From Candidatus Aerophobetes bacterium Ae_b3b (GTDB lineage: Bacteria > Aerophobota > Aerophobia > Aerophobales > AE-B3A): a DNA stretch of 64,000 nt. Both the position numbers and the translations under genes were made by a program. The stretch covers positions 1 through 64,000 of the forward strand of contig NJBP01000001.1 of NCBI GenBank assembly GCA_005223085.1. The letters are read 5' to 3'. Below, one piece after another: positions 27,554-36,251 of this stretch. A model generated the notes under the pieces. It did not search any database. It had not been told where the DNA came from and was given only the letters and a program-made list of their open reading frames with translations. Within the stretch, counting starts at the first letter, position 1; each line of letters starts with the position of its first letter.

Positions 27554-27601
27554 GGGAAAACGAATGTTGGTTATACGAAGCTCTTGAGTAATACCTATTA
27601 A
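27554..27601 (+). pseudogene. Duplicated C-terminal scrap of the AmrS-like radical SAM gene
   Basis: An open 3' fragment ending in VGYTKLLSNTY and TAA (27599-27601) matches the end of the upstream radical SAM protein (IGNLNLLSNAY). Eleven codons line up, with sequence such as CTCTTGAGTAATACCTATTA against CTCTTGAGCAATGCCTATTG. The rest of a second copy is absent. Within 27407-27706 no other gene is seen; the -35-like TTGACA at 27635-27640 lacks a proper -10. Confidence 0.5.
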
Positions 27602-27706
27602 AAAAAAACGGTGTCGAGATATTCTTGACAAATCTCAGTATAAGACTACTGTTGTCAACAAAGACCCAAGTTTTCCGTCTCGAAAAAGACAGTCATCGGT
27701 AGATAT

Positions 27707-28912
27707 TTGGAGCAGCTACAAAAGATGACTTATGTAGCTAGGAAATTAGATACGTACAGCAAACTAAAGAAACTGGGAGAGGTGGCCAGATTTGATGTCT
27801 GTGGCTTTCCTTCAGTGTTTACGGGCAAGAACAGAAAGTTTCAGCGGTTTAAGTTTATTTATCCGGCGGTAGGAAAGAGAGGAAGCTGCGTCCGATTATT
27901 TAAGGTCTTGCAGAGTAATGCCTGTGAAGGAAATTGTTTTTATTGTGCTAATAGAAAGGATAGGAATTTTCAAAGGATTAACTTTAGACCTGATGAACTT
28001 GCTAAACTATTTCTTCAATATTATTCAAAAGGATTGGTTGACGGACTTTTTCTTTCCTCTGCCATTAATAGATCGGTTGATCTATCAGAGGAAAGAATGT
28101 TCGAGACTGTCCAGTTACTTCGCACGCGATATGGGTATCGCGGCTACATTCACTATAAAGTGCTACCTGGCACTGATGAGTCAATAATTGATGCAGCCGC
28201 TCGACTCGCCGATCGGCTTTCCCTGAACCTTGAGGCACCGAGTGCGAAACATTTAGCCGAGCTTTCACCCAGTAAGAACTATGCCTCAGATTTAGTGGGC
28301 GGATTAGAGAAAATCGCTAGAATCAACCGCCAAAAACCTTTGAAGGCTGGTATCACCACTCAACTGGTGGTGGGAGCTGCTAGGGAGACAGACAGGGAGA
28401 TATTGAATCTCTCGGGTAGGCTTTATGAGGATTATAAACTTTGGCGGGTGTATTACAGTGCTTTCATGCCTATTCTAGATACTCCCTTGGAGGAGCTGCC
28501 TCCCTGTTCGCCTCTTCGTGAATACAGACTCTACCAAGCTGATTTTCTTCTAAGGAGATACGGATTTACTCCTCAGGAGCTTCCCTTTGAAAAGAATGGC
28601 AACCTGCCGCAAGATTGCGATCCTAAACTTGTCTGGGCTCTAAGACATCAAGATAAATTTCCGATGGAGATAAATAAGGCTGATTTTCACGAGCTTTTAA
28701 GGGTGCCAGGGATAGGAATAATTTCGGCCAGGAGGATTGTGGAGACTCGGAAGCAAGAAAAGTTTACCCGACTTGATCAGTTAAGAAAAACTGGAGCCCT
28801 AACCACCCGCGCTGGTAACTTTCTTACTCTGCAAGGTAGATTTTACGGCGGTGGGGAAAGGAAAGCCACTGGCCAAATTAATGAGCAGCTTTTTCTCTGG
28901 GAAGAACTATGA
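27707..28912 (+). CDS. Putative DNA modification/repair radical SAM protein with C-terminal helix-hairpin-helix
   Basis: A 401-residue protein. The radical SAM cluster sits in CEGNCFYCANR (about residues 73-83), a CxxxCxxC motif in the family annotated as a putative DNA modification/repair radical SAM protein. The C-terminus carries a helix-hairpin-helix DNA-binding motif (LLRVPGIGIISARRIVETRK near 322-345). It probably acts on a nucleic acid in the cytosol, with the substrate not established. TTG at 27707 is used as the start; ATG at 27725 is possible. It overlaps the next gene, an EndoIII-like protein, by four bases, implying coupled function. Confidence 0.85.
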   Translation: MEQLQKMTYVARKLDTYSKLKKLGEVARFDVCGFPSVFTGKNRKFQRFKFIYPAVGKRGSCVRLFKVLQSNACEGNCFYCANRKDRNFQRINFRPDELAKLFLQYYSKGLVDGLFLSSAINRSVDLSEERMFETVQLLRTRYGYRGYIHYKVLPGTDESIIDAAARLADRLSLNLEAPSAKHLAELSPSKNYASDLVGGLEKIARINRQKPLKAGITTQLVVGAARETDREILNLSGRLYEDYKLWRVYYSAFMPILDTPLEELPPCSPLREYRLYQADFLLRRYGFTPQELPFEKNGNLPQDCDPKLVWALRHQDKFPMEINKADFHELLRVPGIGIISARRIVETRKQEKFTRLDQLRKTGALTTRAGNFLTLQGRFYGGGERKATGQINEQLFLWEEL

Positions 28913-29634
28913 ATAAAACCTCTGAAGTAATAAAGCCCCTGGTGAGGCAACTGGGGAAGAAATTTTCCGTGGGTTTAGGAATTGATCTTCCCTCTCTTGA
29001 AAGTTCGGAGATTTTTAAGTGGTTTTTAGTTTCCATTCTCTTTGGGGCGAGAATATCTGAGACGATTGCAGTGAAAACTTACCGGGAGTTTGAGAAAGAG
29101 AAAATCTTATCTTCTGAGACTATTTTAAGAACCGGATGGGATGGATTAGTGGAAATACTGGATAGGGGCGGATATGTGAGATATGATTTTAAGACAGCCA
29201 CCAAACTTCTAGAGGTCATGGGAAGTCTTAAGGATAAATACAGGGGAAATCTAAATGCCCTACATGAAGATTCTCTAGATTCAAGAGATCTGGAGAGAAG
29301 GATAAAAAATTTAGGCAAAGGAATAGGCGAGGTTACGGTGGGAATATTTTTAAGAGAACTTCGAGGACTGTGGAAGAAGGCAAATCCTCCCTTGTCTCCT
29401 TTAGTGCTTACCGCGATGAGGAACTTAGCGCTGTTAGATAGAGAAACCGTCAATCGGTCAGCCCTACCATCACTAAAGTTTTTGTGGGAGAGAAATTTCG
29501 TAAAAGGAAGGAATTTTGCTGATCTCGAGGTTGCCTTGCTTCGTCTGGGGAAGAACTGGTGCCGCCCAGGTAAATGTAAAGAATGCAGATTGAAGAAATA
29601 TTGTCCGTCAACCAAAGAGAAAACTCTGAGGTAA
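28909..29634 (+). CDS. Endonuclease III-like HhH protein with C-terminal cysteine cluster
   Basis: A 241-residue protein resembling DNA glycosylase/endonuclease III homologues: an N-terminal helical domain (FLVSILFGARISETIAVKTY), a helix-hairpin-helix-like element (RIKNLGKGIGEVTVGIFL near 124) and four C-terminal cysteines (Cys-x6-Cys-x2-Cys-x5-Cys, WCRPGKCKECRLKKYC near 216-231) as in the Fe-S loop. The usual glycosylase Lys and Asp (TxKTA...VDTHV) are not recognisable, so catalysis may have been lost or altered. Its ATG overlaps the stop of the radical SAM DNA-repair gene, and MnmA follows 5 bases downstream. Confidence 0.75.
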   Translation: MNKTSEVIKPLVRQLGKKFSVGLGIDLPSLESSEIFKWFLVSILFGARISETIAVKTYREFEKEKILSSETILRTGWDGLVEILDRGGYVRYDFKTATKLLEVMGSLKDKYRGNLNALHEDSLDSRDLERRIKNLGKGIGEVTVGIFLRELRGLWKKANPPLSPLVLTAMRNLALLDRETVNRSALPSLKFLWERNFVKGRNFADLEVALLRLGKNWCRPGKCKECRLKKYCPSTKEKTLR

Positions 29635-29639
29635 AAGCT

Positions 29640-30740
29640 ATGGTGAGAGAGAGAGTAGTTGTGGCTATGAGTGGAGGGGTAGATTCATCCACGGCCGCTA
29701 GTCTTCTTAAAAAAGAAAGCTACCAAGTGATTGGAATAACCATGCAGATTTGGTCTTCAGACAGGATAGCCAGTGAGGCAGATAAATTGGGCGGTTGTTG
29801 TTCTTTAGTGGCGGTAGAGGATGCTCGCCGAGTGGCACAAAAGTTGGACATCCCTTACTATGTAATGAATTTTCGGAAAGTTTTTGCGGAGAAGGTGATT
29901 ACCGATTTTTGTGAGGAATACAAAAGAGGCAGGACTCCTAATCCCTGCATTAGATGTAACCAATACATAAAGTTCACTGCCTTGCTGGAAAGAGCAAAAA
30001 AGCTAGGGGCTCGCTTTATCGCTACCGGTCATTATGCCAGGATTGAGTTCGACAAAACTCGTAGAAGGCATCTTCTTAAGAAAGGTATTGATTCGAAAAA
30101 AGATCAATCCTATGTCTTATATGCAATGACTCAGTTTCAGCTAAAGCATACTCTCATGCCTTTAGGAAATCTGACTAAGGAAAAGGTAAGGAGGATGGCA
30201 CGTGAATGGGCTTTGCCGGTGGCCGATAAGTCGGAAAGTCAAGAAATCTGTTTCATTCCTGATGATGATTACGGAGAGTTTCTTAAGGAGTACCTGCCGA
30301 GGACAACAAAGCCGGGGCCGATTCTGGATAGAGAAGGAAAAGTTCTCGGAGAGCATCAAGGAATCCTATTTTATACTGTTGGACAGCGAAAGGGGTTAGG
30401 TATGGCCATGGGTGAGCCTTTGTATGTTGTATCTATTGATAGAAAGAAAAACGCTATCGTGGTGGGTAAAGACAGCGATGTCTATGCCGATGAATTAGTC
30501 GCTACCCAGATAAATTACGTGGACAGGGAGAAATTAACTGAACCTATAAGGGTGAAGGCAAAGATAAGATACGGTGCGAGAGAAGCGGAGGCAATAGTTA
30601 CTCCTTTGGATAAAGATAAAGTTCAGGTAAAATTCAGAAAGCCCCAGAGGGCTATTACTCCTGGACAGGCAGTGGTATTTTATGATGGGGATGTATTGGT
30701 GGGTGGAGGAACCATAGCTAAAAGTGTGAGACGAAATTGA
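29640..30740 (+). CDS. mnmA: tRNA-uridine 2-sulfurtransferase MnmA
   Basis: Inserts sulfur at C2 of the wobble uridine of Glu, Gln and Lys tRNAs, using ATP and a persulfide donor. The 366-residue protein shows the PP-loop SGGVDSSTAA near 11, the first catalytic cysteine in NPCIRCNQYIKF near 100, RFIATGHYARI near 122, KKDQSYVLYAM near 145 and the second cysteine in QEICFIPD near 199. ATG at 29640 is preceded by CTGAGGTAAAAGC. A longer frame starts 57 bases earlier but overlaps the previous gene. The family is clear. A separate promoter follows for the next small gene. Confidence 0.95.
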   Translation: MVRERVVVAMSGGVDSSTAASLLKKESYQVIGITMQIWSSDRIASEADKLGGCCSLVAVEDARRVAQKLDIPYYVMNFRKVFAEKVITDFCEEYKRGRTPNPCIRCNQYIKFTALLERAKKLGARFIATGHYARIEFDKTRRRHLLKKGIDSKKDQSYVLYAMTQFQLKHTLMPLGNLTKEKVRRMAREWALPVADKSESQEICFIPDDDYGEFLKEYLPRTTKPGPILDREGKVLGEHQGILFYTVGQRKGLGMAMGEPLYVVSIDRKKNAIVVGKDSDVYADELVATQINYVDREKLTEPIRVKAKIRYGAREAEAIVTPLDKDKVQVKFRKPQRAITPGQAVVFYDGDVLVGGGTIAKSVRRN

Positions 30741-30765
30741 TTAAAAATTACCAATTTGCTATGAT
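30737..30765 (+). promoter_or_regulatory. Promoter ahead of the EF-Tu-domain mini-protein
   Basis: TTGATT (30737-30742) and TATGAT (30760-30765) with a 17-base spacer. It begins at the very end of mnmA and precedes the GTG start at 30822 by about 57 bases. Confidence 0.55.
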
Positions 30766-30821
30766 AAAGGAAAATCTACTCAAAATCTGTAGTGATGATT
30801 GAGGTGAGGAGGTGATGAGAA

Positions 30822-31076
30822 GTGAAGGAGATAAAAATTGGTAAAGTCTCCAAATATTTTGTTCATCCAGAGGCGGCGGCCATCGAGCTTGAGGGAGGAG
30901 TAAAAGTGGGAGATACTATTCACATCAAGGGGCACACCACTGATTTTGAGCAGGAAATAGAATCTATGCAGATAGAGAATGAGCCAGTAAAAGAGGCAAA
31001 GTCGGGAGATTCCATTGGGATCAAAGTTAAGGAAAGGGTTAGGCCCCATGATCTGGTTTATAAAGTGATTGAATAA
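30822..31076 (+). CDS. Small translation elongation factor-like protein (EF-Tu domain 2-like)
   Basis: An 84-residue cytosolic protein made almost only of a beta-barrel like domain 2 of EF-Tu/IF2: KEIKIGKVSKYFVHPEAAAI, VGDTIHIKGHTTDFEQEIES, then KSGDSIGIKVKERVRPHDLV. There is no G domain, so it is not a GTPase. Stand-alone domain-2 proteins like this are known as an uncharacterised family in several bacteria and archaea. GTG at 30822 is preceded by GGTGAGGAGGTGATGAGAA. Its own promoter and spacing of 20 bases to the helicase-nuclease gene suggest it can be transcribed with that gene. Confidence 0.8.
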   Translation: MKEIKIGKVSKYFVHPEAAAIELEGGVKVGDTIHIKGHTTDFEQEIESMQIENEPVKEAKSGDSIGIKVKERVRPHDLVYKVIE

Positions 31077-31096
31077 AAGTTCGCTGGGAGTCCGGT

Positions 31097-34021
31097 ATGT
31101 CTGTGGGTGACAAAATATTAGAAGGACTAAACCAGAAGCAGAGAGAAGCAGTCACTTATGGAGAGGGTCCCGTTTTGATTGTGGCCGGAGCAGGAACGGG
31201 AAAAACTCAGGTAATCACCAGACGTATTGCCTGGCTTATTGCTATGAAAAGGGCAAAGCCTGAGGAGATTCTGGCCCTTACCTTCACCGAAAAAGCTGCT
31301 GCTGAAATGGAGGAGAGAGTAGATATTTTGGTACCTTATGGATACACTGGAGTCTGGATTGGTACTTTCCATGCCTTTGGCGATAGTGTCTTGAGAGAGA
31401 ATGCTTTGTTGTTGGGTTTGGTGCCAGACTTACAGGTATTGACCAGACCGCAGCAAATTATTTTCTTTCGTGAGCATCTCTTCGAATTCCCTTTTTCCTA
31501 TTATCGACCACTGGGTAATCCCACCAGATATATTGAAGCTATGGTTACTCTCTTCAGTCGAGCAAAAGATGAAGATGTTATCCCCGAGGAGTATCTTGCT
31601 TATGCTGAGAGACTGAAAAAGGAAGCAGAAGAGGGACCTGACGATCCAGAGCTTGAAGAAATTGCTACCCAACAGATGGAGATAGCTCGAACTTACAAAA
31701 AATATCAGGATTTGCTTGCGCAACATGGAAAGATTGACTTTGGAGATCAGATAACTCTTCCTCTCAAGCTTTTTCGAACCCATCCGGCGGTGCTCCATCA
31801 ATATCAAGACCGCTTCCGCTACATCCTGGTAGATGAGTTTCAGGATACCAATTATACCCAATTCCAGTTGGTCAAGCTCCTGGCCTCCCGAGATCAGAAC
31901 ATCACGGTGGTAGCGGATGATGACCAATCAATCTATAAATTTAGAGGAGCAGCTATAAGCAATATTTTGGGCTTTATGGATACCTATCCCAAAGCAAAAC
32001 AAACGGTTTTAACTGAGAACTATCGCTCTACTCAGATGATTTTAGATGCTGCCTATCGTCTGATAGGCTATAATAATCCGGATCGCCTTGAATTCAAAAA
32101 TAGTATTGATAAGCATCTGAAAGCTCAGGTAAGGGAAGGACCGAGTATAAAACATCTTCACTACGATACACTCTTTAGTGAGGCAGAAGCAGCGGCCAAT
32201 TTAATTAAAAAAAAGGTAGAAAAAGAAGGTTGTGACTATCGGGATTTCGCTATTCTGGTCCGGGCAAATCGCGATGCGGATCCATTCTTGAGATCTTTAA
32301 ATATGGCCGATATACCCTGGACTTTTTCTGGAAATGAGGGACTTTACACACGGGAAGAGGTTCGTCTCCTCATTTCTTTCTTGAGAAGTGTTGCCAACTT
32401 CGATGACAGTGTTAGCCTTTATTATCTTGCCGCTTCCGAAATATATCAGCTTTTGGCTAGAGATCTTACCTTATGTATGAATTACGCCAGTCGCAGGAAT
32501 CGCTCACTTTATCATGTTTTTTCCCGGGTTTCAGAAATTTTGGAGTTGGATGAGGAGATCTCGCCCGAAAGTAAGGCCACTATCTCAAGGATAATGAAGG
32601 ATCTGGAGAAGTATGCTCAATTAGCCATCAAAGGGGGTACAGGAGAGGTTCTCTACAGTTTTATTATAGATACCGGTTATCTTAAGCGTCTGACCTCTCT
32701 TTCCTCGCTCACTAACGAAGAGAAGGTTAAGAATATAGCCAGGTTCTTCGACATTATTCGCAGTATTTCCAACGTAATTACTTATGACAGAATTCCCCAG
32801 TTTACCAGCTATCTTGATTTGCTCATGGAAGCTGGTGATAATCCTGCTGTGGCTGAAGCTGATACTGAGGCGGATGCGGTGAATGTTCTCACCATACATA
32901 AGGCAAAAGGACTGGAGTTTCCGGTAGTTATCATGGTCAGTCTTGTGTCTCAGCGATTTCCCTGTCATTATCGTCGGGAAAGTATATCTTTGCCCGATCC
33001 TCTGATTAAGGATATTCTTCCCAGTGGAGATTTTCATCTGCAGGAAGAGCGACGTCTTTTTTACGTGGGGATGACCCGAGCCAAAAGAGAGCTTTATTTT
33101 ACCAGCGCCAAAGATTACGGAGGAAAGCGACCAAGAAGAGTGAGCCAGTTTGTTCTGGAGGCTCTGGATCTATTCAAGACGGAGGTGAAAGCCCAAAAGT
33201 CTTCTGCTCTGGAAGTGATAGAGCGAAGTGCCCCTAAGCCAGGTATACAACACGAATTATCTGAGGCAATCCCGCCAACAGAGATACTAACCGTAAGTTA
33301 TTTCCATATAGACGATTATCTTACCTGCCCCTTAAAATATAAGTACGTTCATGTCCTTCGGGTACCTATTCTGCCTCACCATGCTGTGGTCTACGGTAAA
33401 GCTCTTCATGATGCAGTTCAAGAATATTATCGCCGTAGGCTCACAGGAGTTAAAATTACGGAGGAAGAGTTTCTGGCTGTTTTTGAGAATTCCTGGAGGA
33501 GCGAAGGATTCCTCACCCGGCAGCATGAAGAACAAAGGCTGGACGTGGGGCGAAGAACGCTGCAGTCCTTCTATCAAATGGCTCAAACAGAAAAACATTT
33601 GCCTGCCTATGTGGAAAAAGAATTTAGTTTTTTACTCAAGAACAATAGAGTTAGGGGGCGGTGGGATCGTGTGGATATCCAGGATGGAGAAGTTTGCATC
33701 ATCGATTTTAAATCTTCCAATATAAGGAAGAAAGAAAAGGCCGATAAAAGAACCAGAGAGAGTCTTCAGTTAGCTATCTACGCATTGGCTTATCAAAAAA
33801 TCTATGGGAAGATACCGGATCGGGTGGAACTTCATTTTCTGGAATCGGGTCTGATAGGGACAGCAGGTCTAAGCGAGGATGATCTTAATCGGACAGTGAA
33901 AAAGATTGATAAGGCGGCAGCGGGCATTCGTGTCAGACTATACGAGGCTAAACCAGCTTATCTGGCTTGCAGGTATTGTGCTTATGAGAAAGTGTGTCCG
34001 TATACTGCGGGCAAAAGATAA
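31097..34021 (+). CDS. UvrD-type DNA helicase fused to RecB/AddB-type nuclease
   Basis: A 974-residue protein. Superfamily 1A helicase motifs run from the start: VAGAGTGKTQVITRRIAW (Walker A, near 30), ILVDEFQDTNYTQFQ (near 243), ADDDQSIYKFRGA (near 273), VLTIHKAKGLEFPVVIM (near 598) and RRLFYVGMTRAKRELYFT (near 652). The last 250 residues are a PD-(D/E)XK nuclease: AVVYGKALHDAVQEYY, RWDRVDIQDGEVCIIDFKSS (Asp and Glu/Asp-x-Lys near 865) and a QLAIYALAY helix. One cysteine (DYLTCPLKY near 742) plus CRYCAYEKVC near 959 make the Fe-S cap of AddB/RecB/Cas4 nucleases. It probably resects or repairs double-strand breaks alone. Confidence 0.88.
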   Translation: MSVGDKILEGLNQKQREAVTYGEGPVLIVAGAGTGKTQVITRRIAWLIAMKRAKPEEILALTFTEKAAAEMEERVDILVPYGYTGVWIGTFHAFGDSVLRENALLLGLVPDLQVLTRPQQIIFFREHLFEFPFSYYRPLGNPTRYIEAMVTLFSRAKDEDVIPEEYLAYAERLKKEAEEGPDDPELEEIATQQMEIARTYKKYQDLLAQHGKIDFGDQITLPLKLFRTHPAVLHQYQDRFRYILVDEFQDTNYTQFQLVKLLASRDQNITVVADDDQSIYKFRGAAISNILGFMDTYPKAKQTVLTENYRSTQMILDAAYRLIGYNNPDRLEFKNSIDKHLKAQVREGPSIKHLHYDTLFSEAEAAANLIKKKVEKEGCDYRDFAILVRANRDADPFLRSLNMADIPWTFSGNEGLYTREEVRLLISFLRSVANFDDSVSLYYLAASEIYQLLARDLTLCMNYASRRNRSLYHVFSRVSEILELDEEISPESKATISRIMKDLEKYAQLAIKGGTGEVLYSFIIDTGYLKRLTSLSSLTNEEKVKNIARFFDIIRSISNVITYDRIPQFTSYLDLLMEAGDNPAVAEADTEADAVNVLTIHKAKGLEFPVVIMVSLVSQRFPCHYRRESISLPDPLIKDILPSGDFHLQEERRLFYVGMTRAKRELYFTSAKDYGGKRPRRVSQFVLEALDLFKTEVKAQKSSALEVIERSAPKPGIQHELSEAIPPTEILTVSYFHIDDYLTCPLKYKYVHVLRVPILPHHAVVYGKALHDAVQEYYRRRLTGVKITEEEFLAVFENSWRSEGFLTRQHEEQRLDVGRRTLQSFYQMAQTEKHLPAYVEKEFSFLLKNNRVRGRWDRVDIQDGEVCIIDFKSSNIRKKEKADKRTRESLQLAIYALAYQKIYGKIPDRVELHFLESGLIGTAGLSEDDLNRTVKKIDKAAAGIRVRLYEAKPAYLACRYCAYEKVCPYTAGKR

Positions 34022-34037
34022 GCAAAGAATTAGTAAA

Positions 34038-34149
34038 TGCTCAGTAAACGCCGTGTCACATTGAATTTTCAGGGTAGCCGCACCCTTTAGGGTGCGCAGG
34101 CTCTGAGCCTTGCGACTACCAAAAATGACGGGGTTCACTGAATACTTAC
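34038..34149. repeat. MITE-like palindromic element, copy C (112 bp), inverted relative to copy B
   Basis: The reverse complement of the 18.5-kb copy apart from an internal loss of about 25 bases. Ends TGCTCAGTAAACG and GAATACTTAC are shared with copy B's flanks, and the core keeps GTAGCCGCACCCTTTAGGG and TGCGACTAC. It follows the helicase gene by 17 bases; together with the next element it fills most of 34022-34381. Confidence 0.85.
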
Positions 34150-34305
34150 AAGAATTAGTTTCGCCGACAGCGACAGAGGGGAAAAGTCCCGAGATATTCT
34201 TGAAGTATAGAAATTTCTACTAATTTCTCTGAATTGTTATCAAGTAAACCTCGGCAGGCGAGATATCAGAAAAAAGAGGGGAGCAGGCTCGACTTGCTCG
34301 AGCCG

Positions 34306-34356
34306 TCGAGGGGGGTCATTCCGAAGGAATCGGCGAAGCCCTATTTCCCCCCTCGA
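34306..34356. repeat. Long perfect-stem hairpin with nested hairpins ahead of rmuC
   Basis: A 10-bp perfect stem, TCGAGGGGGG (34306-34315) and CCCCCCTCGA (34347-34356), encloses ATTCCGAAGGAAT and GGCGAAGCC hairpins. It has the form of dispersed 'GTCATTCCGAA' repeats of bacteria. It lies 25 bases before the rmuC ATG, so it could affect its mRNA. No other gene is seen here. Confidence 0.6.
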
Positions 34357-34381
34357 GTATCTTGAATAAAGGGAGAGAAGA

Positions 34382-35476
34382 ATGGAGTGGGCTATAACAT
34401 TCATTTTTGTTTTGCTGGCAGTTTTGGGGGTACTTACTCTATGGAACATTACAAATACCAGGAAAACCAGAAAGGATGATCAGACACTTCTCATGATAAA
34501 TCAGCAGTTAAACCAGGTCTCCAATCAGGTGACCAATCAGTTGAACACAGTTATGGCTCAGGTAAATGAGCGATTAAAGGAAAATGTGCAGATGCTCAGG
34601 GATGCGAATGAGAATATCGGGGAAAAGCTTGATAAAACTGTTAGTACGGTTAATGCGGTACAGAATAGTCTAGGAAGATTGAGTGAGGCAAATAAGCGGA
34701 TTTACGAGGTAGGCAAGGATATATCTGGCCTCCAGGAGCTTTTACGCGCGCCAACCTTTAGGGGAGAGATGGGAGAGTTTTTATTGGGTGATCTCTTGGG
34801 ACAAATTCTTCCTCGAGAACATTTCACTCTTCAGTATCAATTTAAAAGTGGGGAGGTGGTAGACGCAGTTATCCATCTTGGTTCTTATTTGGTTCCGGTG
34901 GACTCCAAGTTTCCCTTAGAGAATTTTAAAAAGATGGTTGAAAGCAGTGAGGAAAAAGAAAGAAGGGTAAATCGAAAAAAGTTTGTATCTGATGTTAAGA
35001 GGAGAATCGATGATATTGCAGAAAAATATATTGTTCCGGATGAGGGTACATTTGAATTTGCTCTGATGTACATTCCAGCTGAGAACGTTTATTACGAGAC
35101 CATAATCAAGGACGAATCTGGGAGTGAAAAGATGAGTGTTTGTACTTACGCCCTTTCTAAAAAAGTTATTCCTACCTCACCCAATAGTTTCTACGCTTAC
35201 TTAATGGCAATATTACTGGGTCTAAGGGGTTTAAAGATCGAAAAGAATGTGCGAGAGATAATTGCCAATCTAGGGCGACTCCATGGTGATTTGGGAAAAT
35301 TCCAGAATGATTTTGAGATCGTGGGTAAACACATCTACAGTACTAAAAATAAATATGAGGAGGCTGAGAGAAAGTTAGGAAGACTCAGCGACAAACTGTT
35401 AAGCGTTGGAGAAGTAAAATCTTCCGATGAACTAGAAGAAAGTAGTGACTCAAATACTCACCCGGTAAAGGAGTAA
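34382..35476 (+). CDS. rmuC: DNA recombination protein RmuC family
   Basis: A 364-residue protein. One N-terminal membrane segment (AITFIFVLLAVLGVLTLW), then a long coiled coil to about 120 (LNQVSNQVTNQLNTVMAQVN), then the conserved RmuC domain: RGEMGEFLLGDLLGQILP near 137, GEVVDAVIHLGSYLVPVDSK, then FPLENF, near 158-182, and FALMYIPAENVYYE near 225. The family limits DNA inversions and rearrangement by an unknown mechanism. ATG at 34382 follows AGGGAGAGAAG. It lies next to recombination-repair genes; the neighbouring repeat is unusually palindromic, fitting that theme only loosely. Confidence 0.88.
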   Translation: MEWAITFIFVLLAVLGVLTLWNITNTRKTRKDDQTLLMINQQLNQVSNQVTNQLNTVMAQVNERLKENVQMLRDANENIGEKLDKTVSTVNAVQNSLGRLSEANKRIYEVGKDISGLQELLRAPTFRGEMGEFLLGDLLGQILPREHFTLQYQFKSGEVVDAVIHLGSYLVPVDSKFPLENFKKMVESSEEKERRVNRKKFVSDVKRRIDDIAEKYIVPDEGTFEFALMYIPAENVYYETIIKDESGSEKMSVCTYALSKKVIPTSPNSFYAYLMAILLGLRGLKIEKNVREIIANLGRLHGDLGKFQNDFEIVGKHIYSTKNKYEEAERKLGRLSDKLLSVGEVKSSDELEESSDSNTHPVKE

Positions 35477-35499
35477 TTTACTTGTTTTAGAGAAAGGAT

Positions 35500-36207
35500 A
35501 TGAATATGTCGGCAAGGGATAGATTAATTGTGGCCCTGGATGTGGATACCCAAAAAGAGGCCGAGGTTTTAGTAGAAAAGTTAAGCGAGTTCGTGGGGGT
35601 GTTTAAAGTAGGGCCTCGCTTATTTACTCGCTGCGGCCCAAAAATTATAGATCTTGTTAAGGAAAAGAATAGCAGGGTTTTTTATGATGCTAAATTTTAT
35701 GATATTCCCTCTGTGGTAAAGAAAGCTGCTCAAGCTTCGGCCGAGATGGGAGTAGATTTGCTCACTCTCCATACCCTGGGAGGTTCCGAGATGATGGAGG
35801 CCGCAGTAGAAGGGATAAGAAGCGAAAACAGTCAAGTTGACGTACTGGGGGTTACTCTTCTTACTTCCTTAAGTTCCCGAATTTTGAAAGAGGAGCTGGG
35901 AATCGAGAGGAACTTAACCGAAGAGATTATTCACTTGGCTGGTCTTGCCAGGAAGGCTGGGTTAAACGGAGTGATTACCTCCGCCTGGGAACTTGAGGAA
36001 CTCAGGAGGAATTTTGGGTCAGATTTTATTCTGGTAGTTCCTGGGATAAGGCCACTGAGAAGCGGAAAGAATGAACAGAGAAGAGTTTCCACTCCTAAAG
36101 AAGCTATAGAAAAAGGAGCTGATTTTCTGGTGGTGGGACGTCCGATCTTGAACTCCCATGATCCAGTGGAGATAACCAAAAGGATTCTAAGAGAGATGAA
36201 CCACTAG
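35500..36207 (+). CDS. pyrF: Orotidine 5'-phosphate decarboxylase
   Basis: Converts OMP to UMP, the last step of pyrimidine synthesis. The 235-residue protein has the family's signature VFYDAKFYDIPSVVKKA near 61-77 with the catalytic Asp-Lys-Asp-type charges (here Asp-Ala-Lys, then Tyr-Asp), LIVALDVDTQKEAE near 8 and the phosphate-binding loop VPGIRPLRSG near 178 and VVGRPILNS near 211. Normal length. ATG at 35500 is preceded by GAGAAAGGAT; ATG at 35506 is also possible. No other pyrimidine genes lie beside it except pyrH at 56884. Confidence 0.93.
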   Translation: MNMSARDRLIVALDVDTQKEAEVLVEKLSEFVGVFKVGPRLFTRCGPKIIDLVKEKNSRVFYDAKFYDIPSVVKKAAQASAEMGVDLLTLHTLGGSEMMEAAVEGIRSENSQVDVLGVTLLTSLSSRILKEELGIERNLTEEIIHLAGLARKAGLNGVITSAWELEELRRNFGSDFILVVPGIRPLRSGKNEQRRVSTPKEAIEKGADFLVVGRPILNSHDPVEITKRILREMNH

Positions 36208-36251
36208 CCAATGAGATAGTTGTATGTCATGAAATAAATTAGGGGGTAGGA

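Noticed and set aside
27600-27660. TTGACA near 27635 as promoter for the radical SAM DNA-repair gene
   Set aside because: Next TATAAG is only about 12 bases away; spacing is too short for a sigma-70 promoter.
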